Origin: an uncultured Sphingomonadaceae bacterium
GTDB lineage: Bacteria; Pseudomonadota; Alphaproteobacteria; Sphingomonadales; Sphingomonadaceae
Direction of reading: 5' to 3'
Length of the DNA: 64,000 nucleotides
NCBI GenBank assembly: GCA_946479505.1
Contig: CAMLGC010000003.1
Location: 1-64,000, forward strand
Shown: positions 9,804-19,321 of the stretch, in pieces
Layout: the number at the start of each line of letters is the position of its first letter
Position numbering within the stretch: position 1 is the stretch's first letter
Notes under the pieces: model-generated
Told to the model about the DNA's origin: nothing
What the model saw: the letters and a program-made list of their open reading frames with translations, nothing else
The model's database searches: none
Translations under genes and position numbers: made by a program

Positions 9804-10177
9804 TGATGCGCGTTGCACTTCTTGTCGGCGCGGCGCTGATCGCCGCCGCACCCGCCACCGCGCAGGAGGACGCCGCCAAGGCGCCGACGCCGGAGGAGCT
9901 CAAGGCAGCGAACGAAACGCTGAGCCTGTTCGTGAGCGCGCTCAACTCGAAAGAGGTGCCGCAGGAAACCAAGAACGGGCTGTTCGGCTGCCTCTACGAG
10001 AATTCGCTGGGCAAGATCTCGTCCACCGCGACCAAGGTCTATGCCGACAACAAGCAGCTCGATGCGGCGAACCCGACGCAGCGGCTGATCGTGCTCGCCA
10101 AGGTGTGCGGCGCCGCGGTGCCGATGCCCGCGGACGACAAGGGCGACGCCGCCCAGCCGAGCGCGGAGTCGCGCTGA
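9803..10177 (+). CDS. Small exported protein of unknown function
   Basis: A 124-residue protein with a clear signal peptide ([21 protein letters not shown], cleaved after AQ). The mature part is charged and helical and has two cysteines (LFGCLYENS and AKVCGAA) that could form a periplasmic disulfide. It starts on the efp stop codon, suggesting translational coupling, and is followed 3 nt later by the inositol-monophosphatase-like gene. No family was recognised. Confidence 0.75.
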   Translation: MMRVALLVGAALIAAAPATAQEDAAKAPTPEELKAANETLSLFVSALNSKEVPQETKNGLFGCLYENSLGKISSTATKVYADNKQLDAANPTQRLIVLAKVCGAAVPMPADDKGDAAQPSAESR

Positions 10178-10180
10178 ACG

Positions 10181-10993
10181 ATGGTCTCGCATTCCGGCCT
10201 CATCACCGTCATGGACCGCGCAGCGCGCAAGGCGGCGCCGCGGCTTCGGCGCGACTTCAACGAGGTGCAGCATCTTCAGGTGAGCCGCAAGGGCCCCGCC
10301 GACTTCGTGTCGATGGCCGACCAGCGCGCCGAGCAGACGCTGTTCGAGGAGCTGTCGCGCGCGCGGCCGGGCTGGGGCTTCGTGATGGAGGAGCGCGGGC
10401 TGGTCGAGGGCGATCCGACCAAGCCGCGTTTCGTGGTCGATCCATTGGACGGTACCAGCAACTTTCTTCACGGAATCCCGCATTTTGCTATCTCGATCGC
10501 GGCAGAGGAGCCGCGACCGAACGGGACATGGGAGCCGCTGGCGGCGCTCGTCTATCAGCCGCTCACCGACGAGAGCTTCTGGGCCGAAAAGGGCAGGGGT
10601 GCCTGGCTACAGGACAAGCGCCTGCGCGTTTCGGCGCGCCGCGAGCTGGCCGACGCGCTGATCGCGACGGGCATCCCGTTTCTCGGCCACGGCAATTTCG
10701 CCGAATGGAGCCGCATCTTCGGCGCGATCGCGCCCGAGGTCGCGGGCATAAGACGGCTGGGGTCGGCAGCGCTCGACCTCGCCTGGGTCGCGGCGGGGCG
10801 GTTCGACGGCTTCTGGGAATCGGACCTGAGCCGCTGGGACGTGGCCGCGGGGCTGCTGCTGGTGAAGGAAGCCGGCGGCTTCGTCACCGACTATCGCGGC
10901 GGCGACCGCGCGATCGAGCGCAACGAGTTTCTCGCCGCGAACGACGCGCTGCATTCGAAATTACACAAGTTGGTGGCAAGCGCGCTGCGTTAA
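10181..10993 (+). CDS. Inositol monophosphatase family protein (SuhB-like)
   Basis: Mg-dependent sugar/inositol phosphatase fold of 270 residues. Metal-site motifs are visible: EERG near residue 68, [19 protein letters not shown] and, near the C-terminus, [17 protein letters not shown]. The natural substrate could be inositol 1-phosphate, a sugar phosphate or histidinol phosphate; the sequence alone does not decide. It lies between a small exported protein and the nuo operon and ends 106 nt before nuoA. Confidence 0.9.
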   Translation: MVSHSGLITVMDRAARKAAPRLRRDFNEVQHLQVSRKGPADFVSMADQRAEQTLFEELSRARPGWGFVMEERGLVEGDPTKPRFVVDPLDGTSNFLHGIPHFAISIAAEEPRPNGTWEPLAALVYQPLTDESFWAEKGRGAWLQDKRLRVSARRELADALIATGIPFLGHGNFAEWSRIFGAIAPEVAGIRRLGSAALDLAWVAAGRFDGFWESDLSRWDVAAGLLLVKEAGGFVTDYRGGDRAIERNEFLAANDALHSKLHKLVASALR

Positions 10994-11099
10994 CCAGAGC
11001 GCGCACGTTGCGAGCGATTCTCACCCGTTCGCACCCTTGCCCCTCCCGGACCATCGTCCTAAAGCCACGCCACATCCGCCGCACCTCACGAGAAAGCCC

Positions 11100-11474
11100 T
11101 TGGTCGATCTGTCGCAATATCTGCCGATCCTGCTGTTTCTCGGCGTCGCGATCGTGCTGTCGAGCGCGTTCGTGTTCCTGCCGATGGCGGTCGGCCGGCT
11201 GACGGGTGCGCACAATCCGTATCCGGAAAAGCTCACCGAATATGAGTGCGGCTTTCCGGCCTTCGAGGATTCGCGCAGCCAGTTCGACGTGCGCTTCTAT
11301 CTGGTCGCGATCCTGTTCATCGTCTTCGATCTGGAGGCCGCCTTCCTATATCCATGGGCGGTATCGGTGTTCGATCTCGGCTGGACCGCCTGGTTCTCGA
11401 TGATGGTGTTCATCGGCGAGCTGGTGCTCGGCCTCATCTACGCATGGAAGAAGGGAGCGCTCGATTGGGAGTGA
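11100..11474 (+). CDS. nuoA: NADH-quinone oxidoreductase subunit A
   Basis: Small three-helix membrane subunit at the junction of the peripheral and membrane arms of Complex I. It contains the conserved segment [20 protein letters not shown] and [12 protein letters not shown]. The start is taken as TTG at 11100 ([12 protein letters not shown], 124 residues), preceded by GAGAAAG; the in-frame ATG at 11037 would add a Pro/His-rich stretch unlike NuoA. It is the first gene of the 14-subunit operon. Confidence 0.93.
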   Translation: MVDLSQYLPILLFLGVAIVLSSAFVFLPMAVGRLTGAHNPYPEKLTEYECGFPAFEDSRSQFDVRFYLVAILFIVFDLEAAFLYPWAVSVFDLGWTAWFSMMVFIGELVLGLIYAWKKGALDWE

Positions 11475-12031
11475 GACCGCAATCCGGCCCCGTCGAACTC
11501 GATCGTCCCGCAACCGGCGGATCGATCGTTCCGCCTGACGAGACGTTCTTCAACGACTTGAACGGCGAGCTGATCGACAAGGGCTTCCTGGTCACCTCGA
11601 CCGAGGAATTGTTCCAGTGGGCTCGCACGGGCTCGCTGTGGTGGATGACGTTCGGCCTCGCCTGCTGCGCGGTCGAGATGATCCACGTCAACATGCCGCG
11701 CTACGACCTCGAGCGCTTCGGCGCCGCGCCGCGCGCGTCTCCGCGCCAGTCGGACGTGATGATCGTCGCGGGGACGCTGTGCAACAAGATGGCCCCGGCG
11801 CTGCGCCGCGTGTACGACCAGATGTCGGACCCCAAATACGTGATCTCGATGGGGTCATGCGCCAATGGCGGCGGCTATTACCATTACAGCTATTCGGTGG
11901 TGCGCGGCTGCGACCGGATCGTTCCGATCGACATCTACGTCCCCGGCTGCCCGCCGACCGCCGAGGCGTTGCTCTACGGAATCATGCAGCTCCAGCGGAA
12001 GATTCGCCGCTCGGGCACGCTCGAACGGTAA
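11465..12031 (+). CDS. nuoB: NADH-quinone oxidoreductase subunit B
   Basis: Carries cluster N2, the last Fe-S centre before quinone. Cysteine ligands are seen in [19 protein letters not shown] and [11 protein letters not shown]. The start is taken as TTG at 11465 because AAGGGAG at 11451-11457 lies 7 nt before it; GTG at 11471, overlapping the nuoA stop as GTGA, is the alternative. This gives 188 residues and a 10-nt overlap with nuoA. Confidence 0.95.
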   Translation: MGVRPQSGPVELDRPATGGSIVPPDETFFNDLNGELIDKGFLVTSTEELFQWARTGSLWWMTFGLACCAVEMIHVNMPRYDLERFGAAPRASPRQSDVMIVAGTLCNKMAPALRRVYDQMSDPKYVISMGSCANGGGYYHYSYSVVRGCDRIVPIDIYVPGCPPTAEALLYGIMQLQRKIRRSGTLER

Positions 12032-12038
12032 CAGGACG

Positions 12039-12875
12039 ATGCGCGCACCTGCCCCCCGGATGCTGTCCAACGACGGCGTGATCGACGCGGCCAAGGCCGT
12101 GCTCGGCGATGCCATCGTCGAGACGCTCGATGCCGTGAGCGAGATCACGCTGACGGTTGATCGTCCGCGGCTGATCGAGGCGATGCTCGGCTTGCGCGAC
12201 ACGCCGGGCCTCGAATATCAGCAGCTCATGGAGATCGCCGGGGTCGATTATCCCGACCGCGAGGAGCGGTTCGACGTCTGCTATCACCTGCTCTCGCTCA
12301 CGAAGAACCGCCGTATCCGCGTCCGCGTGACGACCGACGAGACGAAGCCGGTCCCGTCGGTGACGAGCATCTGGCCGGTTGCCGGCTGGCTCGAGCGCGA
12401 GGTGTACGACATGTACGGCGTGTTGTTCGAGGGCAACATGGACCTCCGTCGCATCCTCACCGATTACGGCTTCCGCGGCCACCCGCAGCGCAAGGATTTT
12501 CCCCTCACGGGCTATGTCGAGCTGCGCTATTCGGAGGACGCCAAGCGCGTCGTCTATGAGCCCGTGCAACTCGCGCAGGATTTCCGCAATTTCGAGTTCA
12601 CCAGTCCCTGGGAAGGCGCCGAATACGTGCTGCCGGGCGACGAGAAGGGCGCCGTGCCCGAGGCGAAGGGGGCGCCCTCCCCGGTGAGTGCCGACAAGCT
12701 CCAGAAGGCCGACGCCGCGGCGTCCAAGAAGGCCGCGCCGCGCGCTAAAACGCCCAAATCGACCGACAGCCCGGCGGATACCGGCGAAGGCAAGGCGGAG
12801 CCGCAGCCCAAGGGGAATCGCACCCCGAAAAAGGCCGACGTGAAGAAGGCGCCCGACAAGGGGCAGGACCAATGA
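12039..12875 (+). CDS. nuoC: NADH-quinone oxidoreductase subunit C with Lys/Ala/Pro tail
   Basis: The 30-kDa Complex I subunit. Residues ~1-200 are the standard domain, with [17 protein letters not shown] and [25 protein letters not shown]. Beyond about residue 205 the protein continues with a ~70-residue low-complexity tail rich in Lys, Ala, Pro and Asp, not part of the conserved fold. The start is ATG at 12039 (278 residues); ATG at 12060 is possible. nuoC and nuoD are separate genes with a 4-nt ATGA overlap, unlike the enterobacterial fusion. Confidence 0.94.
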   Translation: MRAPAPRMLSNDGVIDAAKAVLGDAIVETLDAVSEITLTVDRPRLIEAMLGLRDTPGLEYQQLMEIAGVDYPDREERFDVCYHLLSLTKNRRIRVRVTTDETKPVPSVTSIWPVAGWLEREVYDMYGVLFEGNMDLRRILTDYGFRGHPQRKDFPLTGYVELRYSEDAKRVVYEPVQLAQDFRNFEFTSPWEGAEYVLPGDEKGAVPEAKGAPSPVSADKLQKADAAASKKAAPRAKTPKSTDSPADTGEGKAEPQPKGNRTPKKADVKKAPDKGQDQ

Positions 12876-14107
12876 GCGACTACGTCCAGGAACTCCTCGA
12901 CCAGGAGGACGCGGCGGACCCGACGACGGGCGACGTCACGATCCAGCCCTACACGATCAACTTCGGCCCGCAGCACCCGGCCGCGCACGGCGTGCTGCGG
13001 CTGGTGATGGAGCTCGACGGCGAGATCATCGACCGGATCGATCCGCACATCGGGCTGCTCCACCGCGGCACCGAGAAGCTGATCGAGTACAAGACCTACG
13101 CGCAGGCTTTGCCCTATCTCGACCGGCTCGATTACTGCTCGCCGATGTGCATGGAGCATAGCTTCGTGCTCGCGGTCGAGAAGCTGCTCGACCTCGAGGT
13201 GCCGCTGCGCGCGCAGTATCTCCGCGTGCTGTTCGCCGAGCTCACCCGCATCATGAACCACATGCTCAACCTGGGCAGCCATGTGATGGATGTCGGTGCG
13301 ATGACGCCGAACCTGTGGCTGTTCGAGCTGCGCGAAGACACGATGAATTTCTACGAGCGCGCGTCGGGCGCGCGCATGCACGCCAATTATTTCCGCGTCG
13401 GCGGCGTGCGCGAGGATGTGCCGCTCAAGCTGCTCGCCGATATCGGCGACTGGGTCGATACGCGGCTGCCCAGGCTGTTCGAGGACGCGATCAGCCTCGT
13501 CGCGGACAACCGCATCTTCAAGCAGCGCAATGTCGATATCGCGGTGGTGAACCGCGAGGATTCGATCGCCTGGGGCTTTTCGGGGCCGATGATCCGCGCG
13601 GCGGGCATCCCGTGGGATTTGCGCAAGTCGCAGCCCTACGACGTGTACGACCGCATGGACTTCGACATTCCGGTGGGCACCAAGGGCGATTGCTACGATC
13701 GCTTCATGGTGCGCGTCGAGGAGGTCCGCCAATCGGCGCGGATCATCAAGCAGTGTCTCGCCGAGATGCCCGAAGGCCCGGTGCTGACGCTCGACCGCAA
13801 GATCGCGCCGCCCAAGCGCGCCGAGATGAAGCATTCGATGGAAGCGCTGATCCATCACTTCAAGCTCTACACCGAGGGCTATCACGTCCCCGCGGGCGAG
13901 GTGTACGTCGGCACCGAAAGCCCCAAGGGCGAGTTCGGCGTCTATCTGGTCGCCGACGGCAGCAACAAGCCGTATCGCTGCAAGCTTCGGCCGACCGCGT
14001 TCAGCCATTTGCAGGCGATGGACTTCATGTCGAAGGGCCACATGCTGGCCGATACGACCGCGATCCTGGGTGCGATGGACATCGTTTTTGGTGAATGTGA
14101 CCGGTAA
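12872..14107 (+). CDS. nuoD: NADH-quinone oxidoreductase subunit D
   Basis: The 49-kDa subunit that forms the quinone site with NuoB. Its 411 residues include [15 protein letters not shown], the [19 protein letters not shown] region and the conserved C-terminus ending in FGECDR. It overlaps nuoC by 4 nt and nuoE by one base (TAATG). Confidence 0.97.
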   Translation: MSDYVQELLDQEDAADPTTGDVTIQPYTINFGPQHPAAHGVLRLVMELDGEIIDRIDPHIGLLHRGTEKLIEYKTYAQALPYLDRLDYCSPMCMEHSFVLAVEKLLDLEVPLRAQYLRVLFAELTRIMNHMLNLGSHVMDVGAMTPNLWLFELREDTMNFYERASGARMHANYFRVGGVREDVPLKLLADIGDWVDTRLPRLFEDAISLVADNRIFKQRNVDIAVVNREDSIAWGFSGPMIRAAGIPWDLRKSQPYDVYDRMDFDIPVGTKGDCYDRFMVRVEEVRQSARIIKQCLAEMPEGPVLTLDRKIAPPKRAEMKHSMEALIHHFKLYTEGYHVPAGEVYVGTESPKGEFGVYLVADGSNKPYRCKLRPTAFSHLQAMDFMSKGHMLADTTAILGAMDIVFGECDR

Positions 14108-14775
14108 TGGCTGAATCTCCCCATCTCCCGCCCGAAGACGAGGTCCGCGCGCGCTGGGGTGCGTTTGCGTGGACCGAGGAGAATGCGGCCAAGGCGAAGG
14201 AGATCATCGCCCGCTATCCGCAAGGCCGCGCGCAATCGGCGTCGCTGCCGTTGCTCGATCTGGCGCAGCGCCAGGTCGGCGCCGAGACCAAGACGCAAGG
14301 CTGGCTCCCGGTGCCGGTGATCGAGTTCGTCGCGCGCGAGATCGGCGTCGCCTATATGCGCGTGTTCGAGGTCGCGACCTTCTACACGATGTTCAACCTC
14401 GCGCCGGTCGGCCGCTATCACGTGCAGGTGTGCGGGACGACGCCGTGCATGCTGCGCGGATCGGACGACGTGCTTGCCGCATGCCGCAATCATGGGCTGT
14501 CGAAAGGCAAGACGACGCCCGACGGGCTGTTCACGCTGACCGAGGTCGAGTGCCTCGGCGCGTGCGCCAACGCGCCGATGGTGCAGATCAACGACGACAA
14601 TTACGAGGACCTCGACTACGACCGGATGACGGTGGTGCTGGAGGCGCTGGCGCGCGGCGAGACGCCCAAGCCGGGGCCGCAGGTCGACCGCCAGACGAGC
14701 TGCCCCGAAGGCGGGCCGACCACGCTCAAGGCGATGGTCGACGAGAATCACGATTACAGGAGTGAATGGGCATGA
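14107..14775 (+). CDS. nuoE: NADH-quinone oxidoreductase subunit E
   Basis: The 24-kDa [2Fe-2S] subunit of the NADH dehydrogenase module. Ligands are in CGTTPCMLRG and ECLGACANAP. Length is 222 residues. The stop overlaps the following 52-codon membrane-peptide gene by 4 nt (ATGA), so that small gene is translated directly behind nuoE. Confidence 0.96.
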   Translation: MAESPHLPPEDEVRARWGAFAWTEENAAKAKEIIARYPQGRAQSASLPLLDLAQRQVGAETKTQGWLPVPVIEFVAREIGVAYMRVFEVATFYTMFNLAPVGRYHVQVCGTTPCMLRGSDDVLAACRNHGLSKGKTTPDGLFTLTEVECLGACANAPMVQINDDNYEDLDYDRMTVVLEALARGETPKPGPQVDRQTSCPEGGPTTLKAMVDENHDYRSEWA

Positions 14776-14930
14776 ACCTGCTCATCGCACTGGCCGCCGC
14801 GGTGATCGGTATCATCGTGCTCGTCGCGATCCTCAAGATCGCGTTCGGGCTGATCGTGCTCGCGCTCGGCGTCGGGATTGCCGTGATCGCCTATTTCGTC
14901 GCCGAAAAGCTGATCGGGAAGGGGCGATGA
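14772..14930 (+). CDS. 52-residue membrane peptide between nuoE and nuoF
   Basis: ATG at 14772 opens 52 codons ending in TGA at 14928-14930. The peptide is almost wholly hydrophobic: MNLLIALAAAVIGIIVLVAI, a short LKIAFG turn, LIVLALGVGIAVIAYF, then a basic tail EKLIGKGR. Two helical passes or one hairpin are plausible. The 4-nt ATGA overlap with nuoE and the complete absence of charged residues in the helices argue that it is a real gene and not a chance frame. Its function is unknown; it could be a Complex I accessory or assembly peptide, or just operon cargo. Confidence 0.7.
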   Translation: MNLLIALAAAVIGIIVLVAILKIAFGLIVLALGVGIAVIAYFVAEKLIGKGR

Positions 14931-14944
14931 ACAACACCGTCGTC

Positions 14945-15017
14945 ATGCCAGCGAAAGCTGGCATCTCTTCGCTTCCGGGCGCGCCCTTGCGGCACGAGAC
15001 CCCAGCCTTCGCTGGGG
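14945..15017. repeat. Dispersed palindromic repeat, locus 2 (nuoE-nuoF gap)
   Basis: ATGCCAGCGAAAGCTGGCAT at 14945-14964 and CCCCAGCCTTCGCTGGGG at 15000-15017 are two inverted copies of a palindrome with CCAGC/GCTGG arms and a GAAA or CTTC core. The second copy ends 14 nt before the nuoF Shine-Dalgarno sequence, so the nuo mRNA would form hairpins here. Confidence 0.8.
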
Positions 15018-15031
15018 CGACGCCCTCCGAT

Positions 15032-15036
15032 GGAGG
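15032..15036 (+). promoter_or_regulatory. Ribosome-binding site deciding the nuoF start
   Basis: GGAGG lies 5 nt before GTG at 15042. An in-frame ATG at 15030 overlaps this GGAGG and has no comparable signal of its own, so the GTG is preferred. Confidence 0.7.
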
Positions 15037-15041
15037 CCATC

Positions 15042-16343
15042 GTGCTCGCTGACAAGGACCGCATCTTCACCAATCTCTACGGCTTCCAGTCGTGGCACAT
15101 CGATGCCGCGATGGCGCGCGGCGACTGGGACGATACCAAGGGGCTGATGGCGGTCGGGCAGGACGCGATCATCGACGCGATCAAGGCCTCTGGGCTGCGC
15201 GGGCGCGGCGGCGCGGGCTTCCCGACCGGCATGAAGTGGAGCTTCATGCCCAAGGAGCCCAAGCCCGAGCGGCCCAATTTCCTCGTCATCAACGCCGACG
15301 AATCCGAGCCCGGTTCGTGCAAGGACCGCGAGATCATCCGGCACGATCCCCAAAAGCTGATCGAGGGTGCGCTGATCGCCGGCTATGCGATGCGCGCGCG
15401 GGCGGCGTACATCTATATCCGCGGCGAGTTCATCCGCGAGGCCGAGAATCTGTTCGCCGCCGTCGCCGAGGCCTACGGCAAGGGGATGCTCGGCAAGAAT
15501 GCCGCGGGCTCCGGTTACGATTTCGACGTGTTCGTCCATCGCGGCGCGGGCGCGTACATCTGCGGCGAAGAGACCGCGATGCTCGAAAGCCTCGAGGGCA
15601 AAAAGGGCCAGCCGCGGCTGAAGCCGCCGTTCCCGGCGGGGGCGGGGCTCTATGGCTGCCCGACCACCGTCAACAACGTCGAATCGATCGCGGTGGTGCC
15701 GACGATCCTGCGGCGCGGCGCCTCGTGGTTCGCCGGCATCGGCCGCGAGAAGAACGAGGGCACCAAGCTCTTCCAGCTTTCGGGTCACGTCAACACGCCA
15801 TGCGTCGTTGAAGAGGCGATGGGCATTCCCTTCCGCGAGCTGATCGAGAAGCATGGCGGCGGTATTCGCGGCGGGTGGGACAATCTGCTCGCGGTGATCC
15901 CCGGCGGTTCGTCGGTGCCGTTGGTGCCCGCCGAGCAGATCATCGATGCGCCGATGGATTTCGACGGGTTGAAGGCGCTCGGATCGGGGCTCGGCACCGC
16001 GGCGGTGATCGTGATGGACAAATCGACCGACATCGTCCGAGCGATCAGCCGTATCTCGTATTTCTACCGCCACGAAAGCTGCGGCCAATGCACCCCGTGC
16101 CGCGAGGGCACCGGCTGGATGTGGCGCGTGATGGAGCGGCTGCGCACCGGCGAGGCCGAGGTCAGCGAGATCGACACGCTGTTCGAGGTGACCAAGCAGG
16201 TCGAGGGGCATACGATCTGCGCATTGGGGGATGCGGCGGCGTGGCCAATACAGGGGCTTATCAGGCACTTCCGTCCCGAGCTCGAACGGCGTATCCTCCA
16301 TCGCCGTGCCGATCCTGCTCCCATGCAGGAAGCGGCCGAATGA
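15042..16343 (+). CDS. nuoF: NADH-quinone oxidoreductase subunit F
   Basis: The 51-kDa flavoprotein subunit that binds NADH, FMN and cluster N3. Seen are [16 protein letters not shown] (NADH/FMN), [18 protein letters not shown], and the 4Fe-4S motif [12 protein letters not shown] with a later Cys in [13 protein letters not shown]. With the GTG start at 15042 it has 433 residues. A palindromic repeat separates it from the preceding small peptide gene. Confidence 0.96.
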   Translation: MLADKDRIFTNLYGFQSWHIDAAMARGDWDDTKGLMAVGQDAIIDAIKASGLRGRGGAGFPTGMKWSFMPKEPKPERPNFLVINADESEPGSCKDREIIRHDPQKLIEGALIAGYAMRARAAYIYIRGEFIREAENLFAAVAEAYGKGMLGKNAAGSGYDFDVFVHRGAGAYICGEETAMLESLEGKKGQPRLKPPFPAGAGLYGCPTTVNNVESIAVVPTILRRGASWFAGIGREKNEGTKLFQLSGHVNTPCVVEEAMGIPFRELIEKHGGGIRGGWDNLLAVIPGGSSVPLVPAEQIIDAPMDFDGLKALGSGLGTAAVIVMDKSTDIVRAISRISYFYRHESCGQCTPCREGTGWMWRVMERLRTGEAEVSEIDTLFEVTKQVEGHTICALGDAAAWPIQGLIRHFRPELERRILHRRADPAPMQEAAE

Positions 16344-16357
16344 AAACGGAGGGAAAG

Positions 16358-17122
16358 ATGAAGGGGATAATTTCCGCCATCGTTCTGGTTGGATCCGCAT
16401 GCGCTGCATTTCCGGCCTTTGCGCAACTCGTGCCGTACACGCCTCCCCGCGGCGTGATGTCGAAAGATAAGTTTTCGACGAAAGACCCCAACGTCACACA
16501 GATGCGCCCTGACCAGGACACGCGCCGGTCGATCGAGGTCTACAACCACATGCTCCATTTCGGTGAGTGCGCGGTCGACTCGTCGTCGGGCCGCGTTGCC
16601 GACATGCTCGGCATGCAACCCAACAGCACCCGCGAAAAATCGAACCTCAATCGGGGCATCAGCCATTTCGGCGGTTGTGGATCGGACGTTATGGCCAACG
16701 TCCTGACACTCGAACGCGGCGCACTTTCCGAGGCGCTGTACAAGGCGCGCGCGCCGGAGGCGATCGACAAGTCCAAGATCACCGCGACGTCGGAGGACAG
16801 CTCGGCATTCCTCTCGAGCGAGCAGAAGTGGAACACGCAGCGTTTTTCGGGCGACGCCGGAATGATCGATGCGACCAACTGCCTCGTCGCGGTGCAGCCT
16901 GCCGTTGCCAGCGCAGTGCTTCATACCCGTCACGGCTCGGACGAGGAGGCCGCCGCCATGGACAGGCTGTTTGCCGGCGCGCCGACGTGTGCAGGAGCGA
17001 CGCGACCGGATGACGTGAGTCGCTCGTTCTTGCGCGCGTTCATCGCCGATTCCTTGTACCGGCTGTCGGTATCCGATTTCAGGGAGAAGTTTCTCCCAGG
17101 CGTGGAAGCCCCCGCTTCGTAG
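16358..17122 (+). CDS. Exported protein with two-fold internal repeat, inside nuo operon
   Basis: A 254-residue protein with signal peptide MKGIISAIVLVGSACAAFPA (cleaved after AFAQ). The ATG at 16358 is chosen because GGAGGG lies 4 nt before it; ATG at 16340, overlapping the nuoF stop, would add six residues. The mature part looks duplicated: each half has a Cys near its start (FGECAVDS; TNCLVAVQ), a second Cys about 45 residues later (FGGCGSD; PTCAGA) and ends in a similar helix (RGALSEALYKA; RAFIADSLYRL). No enzymatic motif is seen and no function is assigned. Signal peptide and Cys pairs suggest a periplasmic disulfide protein with no obvious Complex I role. Confidence 0.82.
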   Translation: MKGIISAIVLVGSACAAFPAFAQLVPYTPPRGVMSKDKFSTKDPNVTQMRPDQDTRRSIEVYNHMLHFGECAVDSSSGRVADMLGMQPNSTREKSNLNRGISHFGGCGSDVMANVLTLERGALSEALYKARAPEAIDKSKITATSEDSSAFLSSEQKWNTQRFSGDAGMIDATNCLVAVQPAVASAVLHTRHGSDEEAAAMDRLFAGAPTCAGATRPDDVSRSFLRAFIADSLYRLSVSDFREKFLPGVEAPAS

Positions 17123-17216
17123 GGATTTCCAGCCGTTTCATCGTCGGCCTTCGGTCGTTCGGCGCCGCGCCCTCATTCGGGTGGCGCCGACGCCGCCGGC
17201 CGTCTAGGGAGCACGC

Positions 17217-19220
17217 ATGCCCAAGGTCAAAGTCGATGGCGTCGAGATCGAGGTGCCGCAGGGCGCCACCGTGCTGCAGGCGTGCGAGCTTGCCGGCAAG
17301 GAGATCCCCCGCTTCTGCTATCACGAGCGGCTGTCGATCGCTGGCAATTGCCGGATGTGCCTGGTCGAGGTGAAGCCCGGGCCGCCCAAGCCGCAGGCAT
17401 CATGCGCGCTGCCTGCCGCCGACAATCAGGAAATTTTCACGACGACGCCGATGGTGAAGGCCGCGCGCGAGGGTGTGATGGAGTTCCTGCTCATCAACCA
17501 TCCGCTCGATTGCCCGATCTGCGACCAGGGCGGCGAATGCGACCTTCAGGACCAGTCGATGGCCTATGGCCGCGGCCATTCGCGCTATGACGAGAACAAG
17601 CGCGCGGTGACCGAAAAGTACATGGGACCGGTCATCAAGACGATCATGACCCGGTGCATCCAGTGTACGCGCTGCGTGCGCTTCGCCGAGGAGGTCGCGG
17701 GTGTCGAGGATATCGGCGCGATCGGTCGCGGCGAGGATATGCAGATCACGACCTATCTCGAGCACGCCTACAAGAGCGAGCTTTCGGGCAATGTCGTCGA
17801 TCTGTGCCCCGTCGGGGCGCTCACCTCGAAGCCGTACGCCTTCGAGGCGCGGCCGTGGGAATTGAAGAAGACGCTGACGATCGACGTCATGGATGCGGTC
17901 GGCACCAACATCCGGCTCGACAGCCGCGGGCGGCAGGTGCTGCGCGCGCTGCCGCGGGTCAACGACGACGTCAACGAGGAATGGGCGACCGACAAGACCC
18001 GCCACGCGGTCGACGGGCTCGTTCGGCGGCGGCTCGACCGGCCGTATGTCCGCAAGGACGGCAAGCTGATTGCTGTGAGCTGGGACGAGGCGTTCGACGC
18101 GATCGCCGCGGTGAAAGCCGGATCGAGCGTCGCCGCGATCGCGGGCGATCTGGTCGATTGCGAGACGATGTATGCCGCCAAGGCGCTTGTCACCGCGATG
18201 GGCGGATCGCTGCTCGAGGGCCGGCAGACGGGGATGGACTACGACACGTCGAGTCTTTCGGCGGTCAATTTCAACACGACGATCGCGGGTGCCGAGGATG
18301 CCGACGTCATCCTGCTGGTGGGCACCAACCTGCGCTGGGAAGCGCCGCTGGTGAACACCCGCATCCGCAAGGCGATCAAGAAGGGCGCGAAGGTGTTCGC
18401 GATCGGGCCCGAGACCGATCTCACCTACAAGGCCGAATGGCTGGGCGACGACCTGTCGCTGCTCGGCAAGCTGCCCAAGGCGGCGGCCGACGCGTTCAAG
18501 GACGCGCAGAAGCCGATGGTGATCGTCGGCGGCGCGGCGCTGAAGGGCGGGCACGGCGCGGCGCTCAAGCTCGCCAAGTCCCTGAAGCTCGTCCGGGACG
18601 GGTGGAACGGTTTCAACGTCGTCCACTTCTCGGCGGCGCGGATGGGCGGGCTGATGCTCGGCTATGCGCAGAAGGGCGGGATCGCCGACGTGGTCGCGGC
18701 CGCGCCGAAGCTGGCATTCTTCCTCGGCGCGGACGAGGTGGATTTCTCCAAGTTCGACAAGAGCTTCAAGGTGTTCATCGGCCATCACGGCGACCGCGGC
18801 GCGCATCATGCCGACGTGGTGCTGCCGGGCGCGAGCTACGCCGAGAAATCGGGGACCTGGGTCAATCTCGAAGGGCGCGTCCAGCGCGGCGAGCGCGCGG
18901 TGTTCGCGCCGGGCGATGCGCGCGAGGACTGGACGATCCTGCGTGCGCTGTCGGAAGTGATGGGGCATACGCTGCCGTTCGACACGCTCGAGGAATTGCG
19001 CGCGAACATGGGGCGCGACGTGCCGGAGCTTGCGACCGAGGGGCTCAAGTCGTTCGACTGGAACCCGCCGGCGCTCGGCGACAAGGCGCAGGGGCGGATC
19101 GAGGGCTATCCGATCAAGGACTTCTACCTCACCAACGCGATCTGCCGCGCCAGCCCGACGATGCAGCGCTGCTCGGCGGAACTGCTGCACGATGAGGAAT
19201 TCGCGGAGGCGGCGGAGTGA
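17217..19220 (+). CDS. nuoG: NADH-quinone oxidoreductase subunit G
   Basis: Large Fe-S subunit of the peripheral arm, 667 residues. The N-terminal ferredoxin-like 2Fe-2S site (CYHERLSIAGNCRMC), the CPICDQGGECDLQDQS cluster site and CIQCTRCVRF are present, followed by a molybdopterin-oxidoreductase-like domain. AGGGAG precedes the ATG. The 94-nt gap after the exported-protein gene contains a weak GGCGCC-based inverted repeat around 17161-17188. Confidence 0.96.
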   Translation: MPKVKVDGVEIEVPQGATVLQACELAGKEIPRFCYHERLSIAGNCRMCLVEVKPGPPKPQASCALPAADNQEIFTTTPMVKAAREGVMEFLLINHPLDCPICDQGGECDLQDQSMAYGRGHSRYDENKRAVTEKYMGPVIKTIMTRCIQCTRCVRFAEEVAGVEDIGAIGRGEDMQITTYLEHAYKSELSGNVVDLCPVGALTSKPYAFEARPWELKKTLTIDVMDAVGTNIRLDSRGRQVLRALPRVNDDVNEEWATDKTRHAVDGLVRRRLDRPYVRKDGKLIAVSWDEAFDAIAAVKAGSSVAAIAGDLVDCETMYAAKALVTAMGGSLLEGRQTGMDYDTSSLSAVNFNTTIAGAEDADVILLVGTNLRWEAPLVNTRIRKAIKKGAKVFAIGPETDLTYKAEWLGDDLSLLGKLPKAAADAFKDAQKPMVIVGGAALKGGHGAALKLAKSLKLVRDGWNGFNVVHFSAARMGGLMLGYAQKGGIADVVAAAPKLAFFLGADEVDFSKFDKSFKVFIGHHGDRGAHHADVVLPGASYAEKSGTWVNLEGRVQRGERAVFAPGDAREDWTILRALSEVMGHTLPFDTLEELRANMGRDVPELATEGLKSFDWNPPALGDKAQGRIEGYPIKDFYLTNAICRASPTMQRCSAELLHDEEFAEAAE

Positions 19221-19245
19221 GGAAGCCCCTCATCACGGGCGCTTG

Positions 19246-19307
19246 CCCGGCGAAGGCCGGGGTCCAGCAACGACCGGCCCGCAACTGGACCCCGGCCTTC
19301 GCCGGGG
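19246..19307. repeat. Dispersed palindromic repeat, locus 3 (nuoG-nuoH gap)
   Basis: A perfect 22-bp inverted repeat, arms 19246-19267 and 19285-19306, reading CCCGGCGAAGGCCGGGGTCC... on the left. Each arm also contains its own small CCGGC-nnn-GCCGG palindrome. The right arm runs into the GGGGAGGG that precedes nuoH (ATG at 19322), so folding could affect nuoH translation or mRNA processing. Confidence 0.85.
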
Positions 19308-19321
19308 AGGGACTTAGGTAA

